A DNA stretch of 64,000 nucleotides from Microcebus murinus (GCF_040939455.1 NC_134106.1:82591001-82655000); one strand, 5' to 3'; shown: positions 34,761 through 47,365, numbered from the stretch's first letter. Translations and numbers: made by a program. The notes: generated by a model from the sequence alone, not told the origin.

Positions 34761-36109
34761 AAATCCCGCATGCAGGGGGATGGCCAGGTGCTACCCCTAA
34801 ACTTCACAGAACCAAATGGACCATGGATTGATTTTTTTAATTTGCTAGCAAATGAAGTCATATCATTTTGTGCATCACTATGTAAACAAAACAAAACAAC
34901 ATACTATTAAGAAAAGCAAAGATATAATTATCATAAAATAAAGGATGTCTTATACCTTTGGAAAAGAGATTGGGGGGCAGGATGGGAGTTTCTGAGAGGA
35001 TGACGATACTCAGTGTGGTGGTGACTACCTGGGGGTTTGCTTTATAATCATTTTTACACATTTCTGGTACTTTTCTGGTTGCATGTTTTATTTTACAAAA
35101 AAAAAAGGCATTTGCTCTGATGCTTTGTAAAAACAAATTACAACTATTATTTGTTGTTGTAAATTGTAACATTTCACCACCAATGGTACATTTCTTTTTC
35201 TTTAGAAAGAAATGTAGGTCATATTCATGACTTTTAAGTGACTGCAAATAAGTTAAATATAATTATAGTATATTGAAGACAAAGTTATGATATAGTCAAA
35301 AGGAAAAAATTTCCATTTTTTACCCTATTTGTGTCAAGAAGGGGTCATATTTTTTACTCCAAATTATATCAATAATGATAGTGCTAATGGCAGCCCCTCA
35401 AACCTATGACTAAACAGCTGATGTTCTCATGTGAGTTTTAATCAAGCATCTCAGCTTTCAGAGGGTGTTTTCAATGAGTAGCTTAACAAAGTTCTAACAC
35501 TGTTCCGAAGAAGAGAGCAAACAAAAAGCTTGGGCCCTCTGCCATTTCCTAAACTTGCTTTCTTTTTTTTTTTTTTTTTTTTAAATCAGCCTATCAATCA
35601 AACTAGGCAAAAAAATTCAGAAATTCAGAAAGAATATTCTGAATAAACAATTATTTTGCAGTGACTAGAATGGCAGCAGTCAGTTTGGTTAATCAACCAC
35701 ATATACTTACGAATAGGATCAGAAAAAATAAATTAGAATTTTAAAAATAATATAATAAATATTATTTTTATTGTCTCTCAAGTAATAAGAAGAGTGTGCT
35801 TTAAATAGCATAAGTAAAAATAACCCATTACTTTTCCAGGTTAGTTGCAGACTGCTTTTCTTAAACTATTCTATCTGCTATCCGCAATGTTTTCTCAAAA
35901 TTTTGACATTGCTTAGAACACTGCCTGCAATTACAGCTACCCACATCAATAGCCTAACCTGTAGATCCAAACACCAAAGCAGGACCCTGGATTTTTAATA
36001 TAAATAACATCTAGGTTATGTGCCCATTTATACAGATGATTTACACTGTAAATTTGAAAGTTGTCTGATTCAAAATTGTTTAAGTCCTATCTGGAATCCA
36101 AGCAAGCAG

Positions 36110-36110
<1 letters not shown>
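34761..36110. other. Unique AT-rich DNA
   Basis: No gene. The largest frame (129 codons, minus strand, 34858-35247) has low-complexity Lys/Phe stretches and no recognisable domain. An 18-19-nt T run lies near 35563-35582. Confidence 0.45.

Positions 36111-36144
<34 letters not shown>
36111..36144. repeat. (CA)n microsatellite
   Basis: About 17 uninterrupted CA units. The spurious His/Thr peptide across it has no meaning. Confidence 0.97.
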
Positions 36145-36145
<1 letters not shown>

Positions 36146-38839
36146 GACACACCTACATTATTAAAATCCACACAAAGATCCACACATTCAAGTGATAGAT
36201 CATCAGTCCCTAGTAATAGCAAACCCATAGGAAGAATTTGTGTAGTAAGATATCTGTGGACAAGTTAAACTCCCTCATGGACAGCTTAGACAGGCTTTAA
36301 AAAGTATATATTCTAAATTTAAATGCTAAAAAGGCATAATATTGCAATGCTATTTAGCTGTTACTTAATAGTGCATATGGAATAGACATGCTAGTTTGTG
36401 CAACAAAATATGTATTGTGTAAAGAAACAATAAAACTATTGTACTAACATCTTAATTTTTAAGCATATAACTACATGGTAAAATGTTACAAAGTGCGAAT
36501 TGCAATTATACTTCACTAAGCACATGAAGTATGATAAATAGATGCATCTATAGCTGTCCTCAATGCCATTCTTCTAGTATTAAATAACATCCCATCGGTT
36601 AATGTAATCTCTGAACATTCATCTCTCTATCTCACCCATATGGAGAGTTTTATATATTTTGTAAAGATGGCTTTCATGAAACATATTTCATCTTCCTTTA
36701 TCAGTTGAGAATGTTGCCTTTTCAGGTCTTGAAGCAATTTGCAAATGCACATTGCAACCTATCTGCCTTGGATGCTGCTATTGGAATACTGAAAAGTAGA
36801 ATGAAAGACAATGCTTTCAGTAAGAACCCTCAAGGAAGAAGAGGGCTTCCATGAGCTAGTTTTGAACTTGTCAGCTACATTTCAAAGGAACTTTGTTTTT
36901 TCTGCCCAAGTTGCCAGTATGCATTTGATTTGGGGCATAGTGTAACCATGAATGTTGCTACTTCTGCTTTCTTGGTTGTTTGCCTTCAGCATTAAAAACT
37001 ACTTAGTTAACCTTCTGCATTTTAGGAGCAGCAAAACACAATATATGCTTTCACGTTTAGCAGAGGCTTAGAAATAATAATACTATCAATGAGTCAGGCT
37101 GGCTTTCTATTGATTGATGGCCTCACTTACAGAAGAAAATGAGTGGATGTGGTGCAAAGCACTTTATTAATCATTTTTAAATTCCAAGTTTCTGAATGGC
37201 ACTCTTTCATTATCCTTCTATGGGAAATCAACCAAAGTACTTTATTTGCCTATATATCTTAAAATTAAGAAAAAATTAATACCCTACATTTATATCAGAT
37301 GATTCTTCAGTAGTTTAAAAAAAAAAAAAAGGTAGCATGCTGGATTTACTTCTGTTAATGGGTCCAGCCATTAACAGACCACAGAAACAAGGTCTCCTCT
37401 CACTTGTTCTCATTGTTCTGGACTTACTGCCAGATGATACCCAAGTCTCTCTTGCTACAGTTAATCAATCAATCAATTAAACTTTTATTAAATAATTGTA
37501 ATGGCTTTAATTGCATTTTAAACTCCAAAAAAATCTGTGAAATGTCTAAGCTGTAGAGATTAAAGATATTCATAAAGCAAAGGTAAACATCACTCCTGAA
37601 TGTCCTGACACTGTTTCATCTTTGAGCTCCTTCATAACAAATGCATCATTAAAATGCTTTATTGCTATTACAAAGAACTCATCAGCTTGCTTTTACGAAA
37701 AAGTACAGAGGACTGGATAGTCCTCACATTCTTACAGAGACACAGGCACCAGCCACAGAAGAAAAAGAAATTCTCAGTTTTAAGTTTGCTGAGTTCACTG
37801 GAATAGATTGTTTATGTATTTCCGAGCTTGGCTATAGAAGGATAATTAGCCTTTGGATATTGGATGCCCCAAAGTGCCTGATGTGTATTAGACATTCAAA
37901 TGACTTATATGGGAAACATTAAATAAGATGCAGAATATGGAGAAAACAAATTTGAACAAAACAAATAAACTTACACTGAATGTTCCCACCTATATTTTCT
38001 TACTAGCGAGAAAAAGAAAAAAAAAAAAAAACTCTAAGAGGAGGTGAAAATTACAAAATGCAAAAATTAAAGTGGAAACAAAAAAAATGTTTGCCAAGGG
38101 GGAAACACACTCCAGATAAAAATAAACAAAATTCTCTTTGCATGTATGTACTCATAATTTTTCCACTGGGTACATTTGCACAGTTGGAATTAGAAGAAAA
38201 ATAAAAAAGCAAATTTCCCACTAGCACATTTGCTAGAAGAGGAAAAAGGGAAAAGAGCCCCATAGGTCAAGTCTCACGGAGAGAATGCCAAATGTCTTTG
38301 TGTCCAGTTATTTATGGTTTCAGATAATTGTACAGAAAATATCAAATTTGCATAGTGTGATTATTGCTGATTATTTATCTAGCAGTCAAAATGTTTCAGT
38401 GGTTCCTAGGATGACAGATTGACAAGTCCTTAAAACTCATTCATTTTATAAAATTTGCATGTAATTAGGCAATAATGAAGGGATGTTTGTGGACAGAGGA
38501 TTATACTACAATATGCTGGAAGCAATTCAAATGCTTGACAAAGTGTTAACATTATCTTCAGATTCAACCAAGCCTTAAATGCTTGGCTCAAAAATCACTA
38601 AATGCATGAATTGGGTAAAGAAGATTTAGAAAATTATCAATGGAGTAAAATGCGCTCTTTTCACTTTTTAAAGCATATTCACTCACTAGACTCAACTAAA
38701 TTTGGGGGTAGTGTTGAATTCAAATTAATCAATCATGAACTGGGATTTGAAAAGTAAAGGCATGGGGAGGCAGGTGGAGATTGGGCTTGGGGGAGAAGAC
38801 AACACAACTATGGGGGAACAACACAGTCTCAGGTACCCA
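36145..38839. other. Long unique block; possible regulatory DNA near 38.3 kb
   Basis: No gene and no clear transposon across 2.7 kb. Two copies of the POU octamer ATTTGCAT (38346-38353 and 38453-38460) lie 100 bp apart, the second followed by gtaattag. A perfect hairpin lies at 37351-37378. Confidence 0.4.
37351..37378. repeat. Perfect hairpin, 11-bp arms
   Basis: tctgttaatgg (37351-37361) and ccattaacaga (37368-37378) with a 6-nt loop. Not followed by a T run, so not a terminator-like signal. Confidence 0.88.
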
Positions 38840-38935
38840 CCAATTCTGCCTATGAATCTCAGCTCAGCCTCTCTCAAGGTGTGTGACCTTAGATAGGTTA
38901 TACTTGAACCTCAGCGCTTATACACATTATACAAG
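38840..38935 (+). mobile_element. Possible MIR fragment
   Basis: 'gcctatgaatctcagctcag', 'cctctctcaaggtgtgtgac' and 'cttagataggtta' resemble the MIR 5'-core (tcctggctctgcc ... tgtgaccttgggcaagtta). Confidence 0.5.
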
Positions 38936-39924
38936 ACAGTCTATTTACTCAAGTCTAAGAAACACTTCCTCCACACACACCCACTCATAATGGTTTTTAA
39001 AATCCGGATGTTTCTTGCAATTGAGGTTTTCATTTAAAGTAATAATGTTTCTTTTTCCCCCAGAAAAAAAAAAGTTGCATATTTCAATTCCCGGCATCTT
39101 AAAATTAAAGAATTATAGTATTTATAAAGTGACAAGCACAATGCCAGATATAAATCCAATCCTTAAAAAATGATACCTATTATTAAGTGGTCTCCTTCCT
39201 GCTGAAATGCTACACTGGTGCTTCTCCCGGGTTGAGATGGACATTATAAAATCTGCATTTGAAAGTTACAGATTGTCTCTGATCTTCACACAGAAACGTC
39301 TTTTCAAGTAATTGATGTATATTATGTAAAATGCTTCCTTTCAAAACCAGACTACCTGAAGTATTGGGTTATTATAGTAATTTAAATCAATGCAAATCTT
39401 AACAAAGGTTTATGGAGAGTTATAAGACGAATAAAAGTTATTTCTTTTGACTGCTGGATCCATAATTTATAGCTTGATTTGAAAAGACATGTGCTCATTT
39501 CTTTGTGGTTCTACTAGGGATTTTCAATAGTGTTTTTTGGGTAGTGGGGGGTGGAAGAAGGCAATCACATTTTGAAACTCAAAATGGGCAACTAAATTTC
39601 TGTGCATAGCTGTAGAAAGTCTTGAATGGCCATCCCAAAATATATAGACATTGACAGTGGACAGTGAAGGTGCCTTCAGCAGTTTTCTATTAGAAAATTC
39701 AGCCAATCGACCACATAGATTTCAAAATCTAAGAACACCTCAGAAACTACCAATTTATAAATCCTTGCATCTCCTGCTGTGACTCAGTAGTCAATTTTAG
39801 GTAAATTTTAGGCAATGTACTGCAGCATTGAAATCTTACCAAAATACAAAACATTACTTCCTCTAAACTCCTTGTCCTCCATCAAAGGCAAGACTAGCTT
39901 CACACCTGTGTATTCCAGAAAAAC
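38936..39924. other. Unique DNA
   Basis: No gene. An A run (about 39063-39073) and AT-rich text only. Confidence 0.4.
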
Positions 39925-40690
39925 AAGACAAAACAAAGTTGACTCTTCTTTCTTTTAACCTCACATGTGGTTTTCCAGTTGACGTTTCAGGTGCTGCTTT
40001 GGGACTCTTTCCAGAATCTGACCACTGCTGCCACTGCCACTCATCCAAGCCAACATCACCTCTCCCCAGGATGACCGCAATGGCCCTCAACAGTTCTTCA
40101 GCTCCCATCCTTCCACAGAGTGGCCACATAGTTCTGTAAAACCTTAAGTCAGATAGATTACTCATTTACTTAACACCTCTAATTTCCACCCATCTTCCTC
40201 TGATCCAAGCCAAAGTCCTTCCCATGACCTCAAAGCCCTTCTCCAGCTTGCCCCATTCCCTGTCCAACCTCACCTTCATCTACCTTCCCCATGGGTCCTC
40301 CTGCTGCAGCCACACTGGCCTACAAATGCTCCCTCAGACATCTCGGGGATGCCCCACCTTTGATATTTAGCACTTTTTCTTTCCTCTGCCTAGAAGCATC
40401 TTCACCAAAGTATCTTTACGGTTCATTCTGTCACTTCCTGAGGTCTTCTCAGTGAGTGCTTCTTTAGTAACCCCATGTTATGTTGCAAAATGCCACCATC
40501 CTCCACCTTGGCACTCTCAGTCTCCACCCCACTCTCACTTCTTTTTCACTTTGGCCCTATCACCATTAAATATTCCACATATTTTATTGATTTATCTTGT
40601 TTATGATATGTTTCCTCCAAATGTGGTTTTGGTTATTGTGAATCCCGAGTGCCTAGAAGAATGCTTGCATATAATAGTGAATTTCCCTAG
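39925..40690 (+). mobile_element. L2 LINE, ORF2 end to 3' UTR
   Basis: About 770 bp of continuous L2 in plus order: 'gccactcatccaagccaaca', 'ccaagccaaagtccttccca', 'agccacactggcctacaaat', 'ctttcctctgcctagaagca', 'catattttattgatttatct' and 'gagtgcctagaagaatgctt'. It is one of the longest L2 stretches here. Two frames of 66 and 106 codons in it are decayed L2, not genes. Confidence 0.85.
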
Positions 40691-41329
40691 CTGGTGTCAG
40701 GACCAACTTGAGAAAGAAACAAAGAACAGCCTGTCCCTAAATCAAGTCATCTCTAGAGAAAAAAAAAAATAGTGTAAAAAGACATAAAGCATTAATGCAG
40801 CTGTCAGTAATGAAAATGAGAATGAGTAGTGGATACTGCTAGTATATGATACCTATACAATCCACCGAGAATAAGATATACATCCCTAAAGTCTGAAGTC
40901 CATAGTTGACTCAACTTCCCCACCAGAGCAAGAGGAAAGAACCTTGTATAGTATTCCAGAAGCATGGGTTTTGTGTGAGAGTAGATGGAGCTGGCCTATG
41001 AGGTTGGGGCATGGAAATAGGATGTGTAAAAACAATATAGTTTACTGGGCCACACCCAGAAAGGCAGGAAAGACTGTCAAATCCAAGTACAGAAAAAAGA
41101 GACCAAAATCAGAGTCAGGTAATGTAGAATAAGAGAGAATCAACAAGGTGAACAAAATGTGAGTTCAAAAGTGATCCCTTGAAGCAATGGTTATAGCAAA
41201 TTATGGGAGCAATTTATAGGGCATCCATGGTCTCACCCAGGAGTGCATAAGGAGCTTTCAATTGCTGATCTGTTCAGACAATAAGGATATTTATATGAAA
41301 ATCAGAGCAAAATCAATGTCCATTGTTGG
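40691..41329. other. Unique DNA
   Basis: No gene. One 62-codon frame (40944-41132) is basic and Lys/Arg-rich without a recognised domain. Confidence 0.4.
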
Positions 41330-41625
41330 AGAAGAAGTACTGGTGAGACTCCTATCCATACACTGCTGGTGGGCCAATAGGGATATTATTTTTTTCTTTA
41401 CATGATAATATAGAAAGTAAAAAAGAGCTTATACCTTTTCTGTAGGTCATATCATAACTTGGAATTTATTCTAAAAGAAATAATTAAGCAAAAGAAAAAT
41501 AACTACATGCTTTAAAACATATGTTGTTGCATTGTCTGCCAAAATCAGAAATTTGATACAGCTAGAAGTTCAACAACAGATATCACATTGCCATTAAGAT
41601 GATAAATTGCAAAAACTATCTAACA
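41330..41625 (+). mobile_element. Old L1 (L1ME/HAL1-like) fragment
   Basis: 'atacactgctggtgggccaa', 'cttataccttttctgtaggt' and 'aacttggaatttattctaaa' follow the ORF2 C-terminal region of old L1s in plus order. It is cut at 41626 by a hAT MITE and may resume briefly after 42185. Confidence 0.5.
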
Positions 41626-42185
41626 CAATGTTTGGCAAGTTTTCTCTGTAAAGGGCCAGAGAGAAATTATTTTAGGCTTTGAGGGCCATATAGAGTCATA
41701 GACAATATATAAACAGATGGGTATGGCTGTTGTATTAGGATGGTAGACTGCAAAAAATACCATAGAGTGAGTGGTTTAAACAACAGAAATTAATTTTTTT
41801 TGTGGTTCTGGAGGCTGGGAGGCCAACATTAAGGTGTTTGCAAGTCTGATTTCTCCTGCAGCCTCCCTCTTTGGCTTGCAGATGGCCACCTTCTTGCTGT
41901 GTCCTCACATGGCCTTTCCTCTGGGTGTGCACTCCTGGCATCTCTGCCTCTTCTTAGAAGGACATCAGTTCTTTTGGATTGGGATCCTATCCTTATGGCC
42001 TCATTCAACTGTAATTACCTCTTTAAAGATCATATCTTCAAATACAGACTAGGGGTTAGTGCTTCAACATATGAATCTTAAGTAGGCACAATACTGTCAT
42101 AGCAGCTGTATTCCAATAAAAGTTTATTTACAAAAACAGGCAAAGGATTGGATTTGATCCATGGGCCATCATTTGCTGATCCCTG
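41626..42185 (+). mobile_element. hAT-Charlie MITE (MER3-like), split by an LTR
   Basis: Left part 'tttggcaagttttctctgta', 'aagggccagagagaaattat' and 'tttaggctttgagggccata'. Right part 'attccaataaaagtttattt' and 'catttgctgatccctg'. Without the LTR inserted at 41731-42104 it is about 180 bp. 8-bp flanks atctaaca (41618-41625) and atctagaa (42186-42193) match at six of eight positions, as expected for an old hAT target duplication. Confidence 0.75.
41731..42104 (-). mobile_element. Solo MLT1-type LTR inside the hAT MITE, reverse
   Basis: 'gagtgagtggtttaaacaac', 'agaaattaattttttttgtg', 'gttctggaggctgggaggcc', 'cttgctgtgtcctcacatgg' and 'tgtaattacctctttaaaga' are reverse MLT1. It begins TG and ends CA and has a perfect 5-bp target duplication gctgt (41726-41730 and 42105-42109). 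No internal retroviral genes are present. Confidence 0.88.
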
Positions 42186-42424
42186 ATCTAGAAGCATGGT
42201 ACATATACCTTAAATATGAACTACAATATTAAATTATTTAAAAAGCACACTGTGTAATGGTGCACCCCGAGATTACATTATAAGAATATCTATATGCAGG
42301 TAGGCATCTGGTCTGGTGATGTTTCCTTTTGTTCACTGCGATTATTATTAATGCTGGTAACAGGAAAAAGATGGAGAGGCATGGAAAAGAGGAGGAGGAG
42401 GAAGAAAATATTAGGAGAAGTCAA

Positions 42425-42620
42425 CATTTGCTGTGTACTTCCTGTAAGTCACACACTATGCTGAAAGCTTTTGAGCCACTCTCAGTAACTTCACACAACT
42501 AAGTTAGGTCTCATTTCCTACCATTTCACAGATGAGAACACAGGTCTAACAGCTCATCTGAGACATTCAGACCCAGGTTAGTCTAACTCCAGAATCTAAA
42601 GTCTTAACCACTGCTGGTCT
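42425..42620 (-). mobile_element. MIR SINE, reverse orientation
   Basis: 'tttgctgtgtacttcctgta', 'ctaccatttcacagatgaga' and 'cattcagacccaggttagtc' match the reverse MIR. Confidence 0.65.
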
Positions 42621-44514
42621 CAACTTCTTTGATTATGGTCAATTTTTACAGTAAGAGAATAAATTTAAAAAATTACATTCATTCACAAATACTATGAATT
42701 GGATCCAAATTAGAAAAACACTTTATGTAACTACAAATACAGTATGAAAACTTTGTTTTGAGAGGTAGTAGACCAAACCATATGAAATCGATTTTATTGT
42801 AAGTCAAAAATATTCAAACATGGGCAATTTCATATAATTCAACTTAATTTTCAACTCAGAGTCAAGGTAGATCTTGGCTCTGGCCTCGGATGTCACTCAG
42901 GTGGGCCCACCTCATGAAAGCTTCTCCAAGGTAAACACCAAAGCCACAGCCTGGAGCGTTTGATCAAGCCAAACAAGCTACAAAGGTTTCCATTTACTGG
43001 GCTGCAGCAGAGGAGGGTCTTCAAACGTATTTACACATTCTTTGCAAGCGATGTGCTTCATGTTTGGGTGCAAAATATAAATAGGCCAAAAAATATTTGC
43101 TTATTATTTTAGGAAATTTAGAACATGTGAAAAAGGCCAAATTTAACAGCCCCAGAGACTGAAACTCTTTATCCATGAGCCCAACTGCATATGGAGTTCA
43201 GGGAACAGCACTGCTAACTTCCTCCTCAGCCCTGCCTCTCCAGTGAGTTTGAACTCTGAGCAAAAAGGACTGCTTCTCACTGCAAGGGACTCCACTGTAT
43301 CAGGATGGTTTGGTTCTTGGCCTCTGAGCTGAGATTAATGTCATGTCTAATCATCACAGGTCTGAAATCACCACGTCAATCACTGACAAGTTGCTAGACA
43401 GTCCTCTCCCAATTCACCAAGTGCTAAGTGGTCCGGAAACTACTAACCAGTAGAAGAAAAGCTATCAACAGAGAAACTATTAATCCGGATTCACAGGGTG
43501 GAACTTGCAGAGAAAATATTGCATGGTTTACCTGAAAGCTAAGGCCCTGGGACTAACTAGTGATCGTGGTCCATCAGGGTGCCTGGAGCCCATCATTAAT
43601 GCACCCTCTCACACATGTGCTTCCTGGGACCAGAAAGGATAAATCAATATAGTTTCACTCTGACGATGGGGAGTGGGAAATAGGCAAAGACTCTTGCATT
43701 GTCCTATCATATAAAACCTTGTGGGGAATTAGAAACACCTGCCAACTGAAATGGACCATGGGAGAGTTATACATTTCAGACAATCTCTAAAGGGTCTAGT
43801 AGCTCTACCTATGGCTCAGTATGAATGGGGCCTCCAAGAACTTCCTCCATAGCAGGCTTTTCTCCTGGCCTCCTGGATGGAAAACACGTTTAATATCATC
43901 CCAAGGCACATTGTGTATGATTAATCATATTCCATCAGATCCTTTGTATATTAGGTCTTAGGGAAGGCAGAAAGTGAAGCCGCATGGCCAATGATTCAAA
44001 TATGGTAACACAGGATGGACCAGGCCAACTCCTTTGCAGATATTAGACAGCTAGTGTGGGCCATGACCAACAGAGAGTCAGCATTCATCTGGTGTTTAGT
44101 ATGATTCTTTAAAAAAAACAATGCATTCAAAAATACTCATCCCATACAAGTAAAATTATGCTGATGCACTTTCCATTGTCACCAGGCAAAAAGAGTAACA
44201 TTCTCCTCTACCTATTTCTCTTCTTCTTAAAGTTTTGCAGCTAATTTTCTCTATCCTATGTACCCTTGACACTCACCAGAGCCTGAAGCTGCCATTCCCA
44301 CATGTGTCAGGGTGCAGGCATGAGAGGTGTAAGTGATCACACTTCCTATGATTGGATTGCCTCATCACTCAAACTTCTATCACCTATTAAATTTAGAGCC
44401 CACTATTCCTCCATGCCTTCCTCCTCACTTCTCTCTTCCTGACTTTCTTTTTCCACTGAAGCGGCTTGTCTTTTCTCTTGCTGTTGTAGATGAAGCCCAT
44501 TGACCTTCTAGCAT
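42621..44514. other. Long unique block
   Basis: About 1.9 kb without gene or recognisable repeat. Composition is a little less AT-rich at 42880-43900 than elsewhere. Confidence 0.45.
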
Positions 44515-44682
44515 CTGCATGTACAGATAAGATGTGCAACGTTTGGGGCATGGACACGCTTGAAGCTCTTACTCTAGGGGAGAGGGGGGCACGGACAATA
44601 TATGTAACTTTAACACTTGTACCCCCATAATATGCTAAAATAAATATATAATAAATAAATAAATAAAATAAAAAAGAAGGGG
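44515..44682 (+). mobile_element. L1 3' UTR tail, strepsirrhine lineage
   Basis: 'gcatggacacgcttgaagct', 'ctaggggagaggggggcacg' and 'cttgtacccccataatatgc', then (AAAT)n and A-rich tail. A very short 5'-truncated copy of the same L1 lineage as 7567-8965 and 15908-16630. Confidence 0.85.
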
Positions 44683-44935
44683 GACTGGGAGGGAAATGAA
44701 AGGCGAACTGAGTGCCCTGTTTTATTCTTGCATCAAAACCCTTAAAAACCATACTCTTATCCTCGTACACCAACTTTTAGGGGGTTTCCATGCCTCTGCC
44801 ATTCACAGAGTTAATTTCCAAATCTGCACTTTTTCAGAAGCTTCCCTCATGGCTTTATCAAAAGACCAACTAACTGGTCCATTGATAACTCCCATATTCT
44901 CACTGTAGCTCATTTAAGTGTGAGTTAAGTTTCCA

Positions 44936-45390
44936 AAACATCCCTGTGTAATGGGATATGCCCATGTCTACATCCCTGGAAACTATAAACCCCTTTTTTG
45001 GAAAAGGAGTCATTGCAGACATAACTAAGTTAAGGATCTTAAGAAGAGATGGTTTTGGATTACCCATTTGGGCCATGAATATAATGATGTGTCCTTATAA
45101 GAAACAGAAGAGATGAAGACACGCAAAGGAGAGGTGATATAAGGACAGAGAAGCAGGGACTGGAATGATGTAGCCACAAGCTCAAGAAGCCAAGGGTTGC
45201 TGACAGCCACCAGAAGATGGAGGAAGCACGTATAGCTTCTCTCCAGCATCTGCAGAGGGTGTGCGGCCCTGCTGACATTTTGATCTTGAAATTCTGGCCT
45301 CCAGAATGGTGAAAGAATGAACTTCTGTTGTTTTAAGCCACACAGTTTATGACAATTTGTTACGGCAAATCTAGGAAACTAACATACCCA
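44936..45390 (+). mobile_element. MLT1-type LTR (MaLR)
   Basis: 'gaaaaggagtcattgcagac', 'atgatgtgtccttataagaa', 'cacgcaaaggagaggtgata', 'caagctcaagaagccaaggg', 'attctggcctccagaatggt' and 'acttctgttgttttaagcca' give the full MLT1 order in plus orientation. Solo; no internal region. Confidence 0.88.
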
Positions 45391-45509
45391 CTCTTTAAAA
45401 TACTTTTTGGAATCGAACCTTCTTCAATAATTCCAACCCAAATAAGAGAAAATCTAATGTGATTTATAATGTGATATGGAGCATGCTTTCTATAAAGAGG
45501 AATCATGTC

Positions 45510-45638
45510 TGACTAATTCATTCAACAAATATTTAGCCTTTCGACAAATATTTATTGAATGGGAGCTTTCTGCCAGGCCCTGTAATAGATGCTGGAAATG
45601 AATCCTTCCCCTCGGGGATCTTATGTTCTAATCTTACC
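45510..45638 (-). mobile_element. L2 fragment, reverse orientation
   Basis: 'aattcattcaacaaatattt', 'tatttattgaatgggagctt' and 'tgccaggccctgtaatagat' match the reverse L2 3' end. The 'acaaatatttattgaatg' unit occurs nearly twice in tandem (45515-45560). Confidence 0.75.
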
Positions 45639-47059
45639 AGAGCTCTTTGATGAGGGCAGGAGGTGTTTATAAACAAGCAATTAAACAAGGGACAGCTGGT
45701 GGCCCTGATGCAGTTAGATTTAAAATGTCCTGCAACAATTCTGTGCAAGATAAATATTCAAAATGGAGGTCGTTTGGTGCCAGACCCACGCTTGGTTATA
45801 AATAAGTTAACCAGCTCAGGAAAAGGAATCAAAGAATAGACATGAACAAATTCTTTTCACTGTAGGAAATTGAGTTTTGTGAACTTTTAATTTGAAACTA
45901 TTTGGAATGATGAGTATGTAGTGACATCTCAAAGTTGCTGCTACTGACAAGCTGCTCCAAGTAGCGAGATGCTAATTCAATACTAATAGACCCTAGATAT
46001 GAGTACAAAAATGGCCTGGGAACTTTAGTATGAGTGAGGACGAGGTAGAGCCTCTGCGGGTGGCAGGAGAACCAGCCAAGCTCTTCTTCCAGGGGTTTTC
46101 TATCAGCTTTCTTTGCATTTGACCAGCGAGAAATGATTTACAATGTTCACTCCAATGCAGCCCACCTTCATCTCCCAAATTTACTTCTAAAATGAAGGTT
46201 ATAATTAATAAAGTAATTGGAAAAAAACAGAAAACAGAATTAAACCATTAAATAACTCCTGTAGTTGTGTTGGCACAACAGGGTTTAGGTTTGCCTCTGC
46301 ATGGCCCTGGAAAGTTCATTGAGCGAAGAATCCAGAGGTGTAGAGGCTGCTGTATAAACACAGGGAAGATCAACAGTATTCTATGCAGAAATATAGAACG
46401 CACCATGTGGGTTAGAAAAGGTTATACAGACTTGAAGGATATGGGTGATCAGCACTGATTGTTCTGGGAAATCCTAGATAGGATTGAAAGGCTCCTTTGA
46501 AGTTTATTTAATGTGTGTGTGTTGCATATACATATATAAATAGCAGATGTTTAATATATATTTATTGGTTGATTATTAATTGAAAAAATACTAGAGAGCA
46601 AACAAAAGAGAAGCTCTTTCATCAAGCTGGTAGTAGATTTAAGGAACTTTTGATCATAGAGGTTATATAGACTGACCACAGAAACAGACTCAAAAAGGGG
46701 TTTCGCTGAAGTAATCTGTATAAATTGTTGCAGGAAGAAGTTTGCAGGAGTGGGAGAAATGAGGTGTTTTCAGGGAATGGGGATGGGAAAAGATGTGGTA
46801 ACCCCAACTATATTTAGCAGCTTACATTTTGGAGATTTCACTCTAAAAAAATTTTTTTTTAAAAACAATAACAAACATGAAGTTAAAGAGATCCATGGTT
46901 TGACCAACGTAGAATATATTTTTAAAGTTTTTCTTAAAACCACTATTTTTAAAAAATACATATACACACATTCACTTTTAGCTTCTCGGGTTAGGACATG
47001 GAAACCAGCATATTCTGCATACTGCTCTGTATCTTGCTCATTTCCACTTGAAGCTTTTC
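45639..47059. other. Unique DNA
   Basis: No gene. An AT-rich stretch with tatata/tgtgtg words lies at 46505-46575. Several short frames have no resemblance to known proteins. Confidence 0.45.
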
Positions 47060-47365
47060 CTGTTTTTCTGCATAAAGAATTTCTTTATTCTTTTTGAAAG
47101 TTGTATAGTATTTCACTGTATAGACAGCATAATTTGTTCAATAAACCCTAGTGATGAACGTTAGGATATGCTAAACTTTTCTTTCTTACAAATAATGTTT
47201 CATTGAATAAATCCTCCTATGTGAAAATATCTATAGAATTAAAATCTCTAAAAATAGAATTACTGAGTCAAAAAAATATTTGTTCATTTTCATTAATGGT
47301 GCCAAATTGCTTTCCATAATAGTATATCCATTTATACCAATGTAATGTTATATGAAATTTCTTAT
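47060..47365 (-). mobile_element. Old L1 fragment, reverse orientation
   Basis: 'gtatagtatttcactgtata', 'ttacaaataatgtttcattg', 'aaaatagaattactgagtca' and 'ggtgccaaattgctttccat' are the reverse complement of the ORF2 C-terminal region of old L1s. Confidence 0.65.

Noticed and set aside
34858..35247. 129-codon minus-strand frame
   Set aside because: Low-complexity Lys/Phe content, no motif, AT-rich unique DNA; length is unremarkable for 64 kb in six frames.
40452..40772. 106-codon plus-strand frame
   Set aside because: It covers the L2 3' region (39925-40690); no independent domain.
44393..44773. 126-codon minus-strand frame
   Set aside because: It runs antisense across the L1 3' tail and its (AAAT)n; no family resemblance.
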